Shown: in pieces, positions 63,196-64,000 of the stretch
Layout: each line of letters starts with the position of its first letter
Position numbering within the stretch: the stretch's first letter is position 1
NCBI RefSeq assembly: GCF_036417845.1
Contig: NC_089990.1
Span: 1,805,501 to 1,869,500, forward strand
Length of the DNA: 64,000 bases
From: Apteryx mantelli
Taxonomy: Eukaryota; Chordata; Aves; Apterygiformes; Apterygidae
Direction of reading: 5' to 3'
Notes under the pieces: model-generated
The model's input: only the letters and a program-made list of their open reading frames with translations
Told to the model about the DNA's origin: nothing
Database searches by the model: none
Translations under genes and position numbers: made by a program

Positions 63196-63498
63196 ATGGG
63201 TGCGGAGCGCAGGGGGGAGGCGGCCGCGGCGCCCCGTGCCGGCAGCGGCGGCGGCGGCTGCTCCTGCGGCGGCGGCGGCGGCAGCTGGCGCCTCTTCCTG
63301 GGCTTCTTCGCGCTGTCGCTGGCGCTGCACGTCCTCACGCTGGGCTGCTACCTGGAGCTGCGCTCCGAGCTGCGCCGCGAGCGCGGCCCGCAGCCCGCCG
63401 CCCCGCCGCGCCGCGACGGCACCGCGCCGGCCCCCCCGGCCCCCCCGGCCGCCGGCCGCCCGCAGCGGCCCGCCGAGGGCGCGGAGCGGCGCCAGCAG
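63196..63498 (+). CDS. EDA: EDA (ectodysplasin A) exon 1, codons 1-101, gene continues beyond window
   Basis: EDA is a type II membrane TNF ligand that signals through EDAR or XEDAR (EDA2R) in hair, feather, tooth and gland development. Exon 1 encodes the cytoplasmic tail, the transmembrane segment and the start of the stem; the furin site, collagen repeat and TNF domain lie in later exons outside the window. The start context gccATGg is strong. The N-terminal tail is Ala/Gly/Cys-rich (1-31). The transmembrane segment at about 32-55 ([17 protein letters not shown]) and the juxtamembrane [14 protein letters not shown] (51-64) match human almost exactly; H45 and Y52 align with human H54 and Y61, both sites of ectodermal-dysplasia changes. 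The exon ends in Gln-Gln at donor CAG|GTGGGT, phase 0 as in human. It is 101 codons against 132 in human, the stem part being shorter and Ala/Pro-rich. Confidence 0.95.
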
Positions 63499-64000
63499 GT
63501 GGGTGCCGGGCGGGCGGGCGGGAGAGCGAGCGGGCGCAGGTGAGGGGGGCGCGGGGGGCTGCACTTGTCGCGCCGCGCCGAGGGTCGCCGCAACTCGCTG
63601 CAGCTCTCCGCGGCGGGGGGGGCGGGCGGGCGGGCTCGCTCCTCTCTGGAGCGCGGTGCGAGAGGTAGCGACCGTTGCGCTTTGCCTTTGGCAGTGACTT
63701 CATGATTTTTCCAGCCGTATAACCTTCGCGAAGTTACTTTGGTTTTTTTTTTGTCTCGCTTGTCTCTATTTAAAAGGGAAAAAAACCCTGACACACACAC
63801 CCACCACTTATGGGATTTAAATTTGGAGAGAACTCGATTTTCTTTGTCTAATGCCACTAATTATACAGCAATATAAAGAGTGAGCCTTTACTTGAAGGGT
63901 CTAATCAGGTTTCTGAAAGGAAAGTTGAAATTCACACACGCTACACCTGCTGCTTAGGCTGCTGCTGGCTTTTGTGGCTCTGGCACTATTTTTCCTTGTC
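63499..64000 (+). other. Start of EDA intron 1
   Basis: Begins with GTGGGTGCC, CpG-rich to about 63670, then AT-rich. Human EDA has a very long first intron, so the next exon is expected far outside the window. No further exon is seen. Confidence 0.8.

Larger units (their letters stand above)
62890..63670 (+). promoter_or_regulatory. EDA CpG island and promoter region
   Basis: An abrupt CpG-rich block around EDA exon 1. It starts with a run of 15 G (62914-62928) followed by tgtgtgttaaaag, a weak TATA-like word. The G run may cause assembly or sequencing length errors. The transcription start is not fixed by sequence. Confidence 0.7.

Noticed and set aside
63335-63857. Minus-strand frames over EDA exon 1
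   Set aside because: Antisense of GC-rich EDA exon 1 and intron start; no homology.

Overview
The window looks like vertebrate nuclear DNA, most likely from a bird. The main evidence for a bird is a CR1 LINE 3' end of avian type near 21.7 kb (the tail reads 'gttggacttagatgatctcc' then 'cccttccaacctca'), plus low density of young repeats and very GC-rich, CpG-rich gene starts. A turtle or crocodilian is a less likely alternative, because several older CR1/L3-type relics here are shared by all these groups.

There are two recognisable protein-coding genes, both on the plus strand. NALF2 (FAM155B/TMEM28), a partner of the NALCN sodium leak channel, is complete: exon 1 at 1617-2396, exon 2 at 33120-33291, exon 3 at 33956-34374, together 456 codons plus stop. 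EDA (ectodysplasin A, a TNF-family ligand) begins at 63196, and only its first coding exon (101 codons) is inside the window. The two genes are also neighbours in the same orientation on human Xq13.1, so this is a conserved syntenic block.

Layout: 1-600 is upstream flank. 600-2330 is the NALF2 CpG island, with pentamer, G4C2 and GGC repeats and a leader rich in upstream ORFs. 2397-33119 is the 30.7-kb NALF2 intron 1. It is CpG-rich to about 26 kb and AT-richer afterwards, and holds several LINE relics and a few regulatory-looking AT islands. 33292-33955 is the short intron 2. 34375 to about 36385 is the likely 3' UTR, with the first AATAAA at 36361. 36.4-62.8 kb is intergenic DNA with no recognised gene, interrupted by an orphan CpG island at about 48.5-49.3 kb that carries two CTCF-like sites. 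59.7-62.6 kb is rich in old CR1-type LINE sequence on the minus strand. 62.9-63.7 kb is the EDA CpG island.

The two genes do not share a pathway: NALF2 acts in neuronal excitability and EDA in skin-appendage development. The intergenic CpG island with CTCF-like motifs is therefore a reasonable candidate for a boundary between them. No RNA gene, CRISPR array, DNA transposon with intact ends or endogenous retrovirus was recognised.
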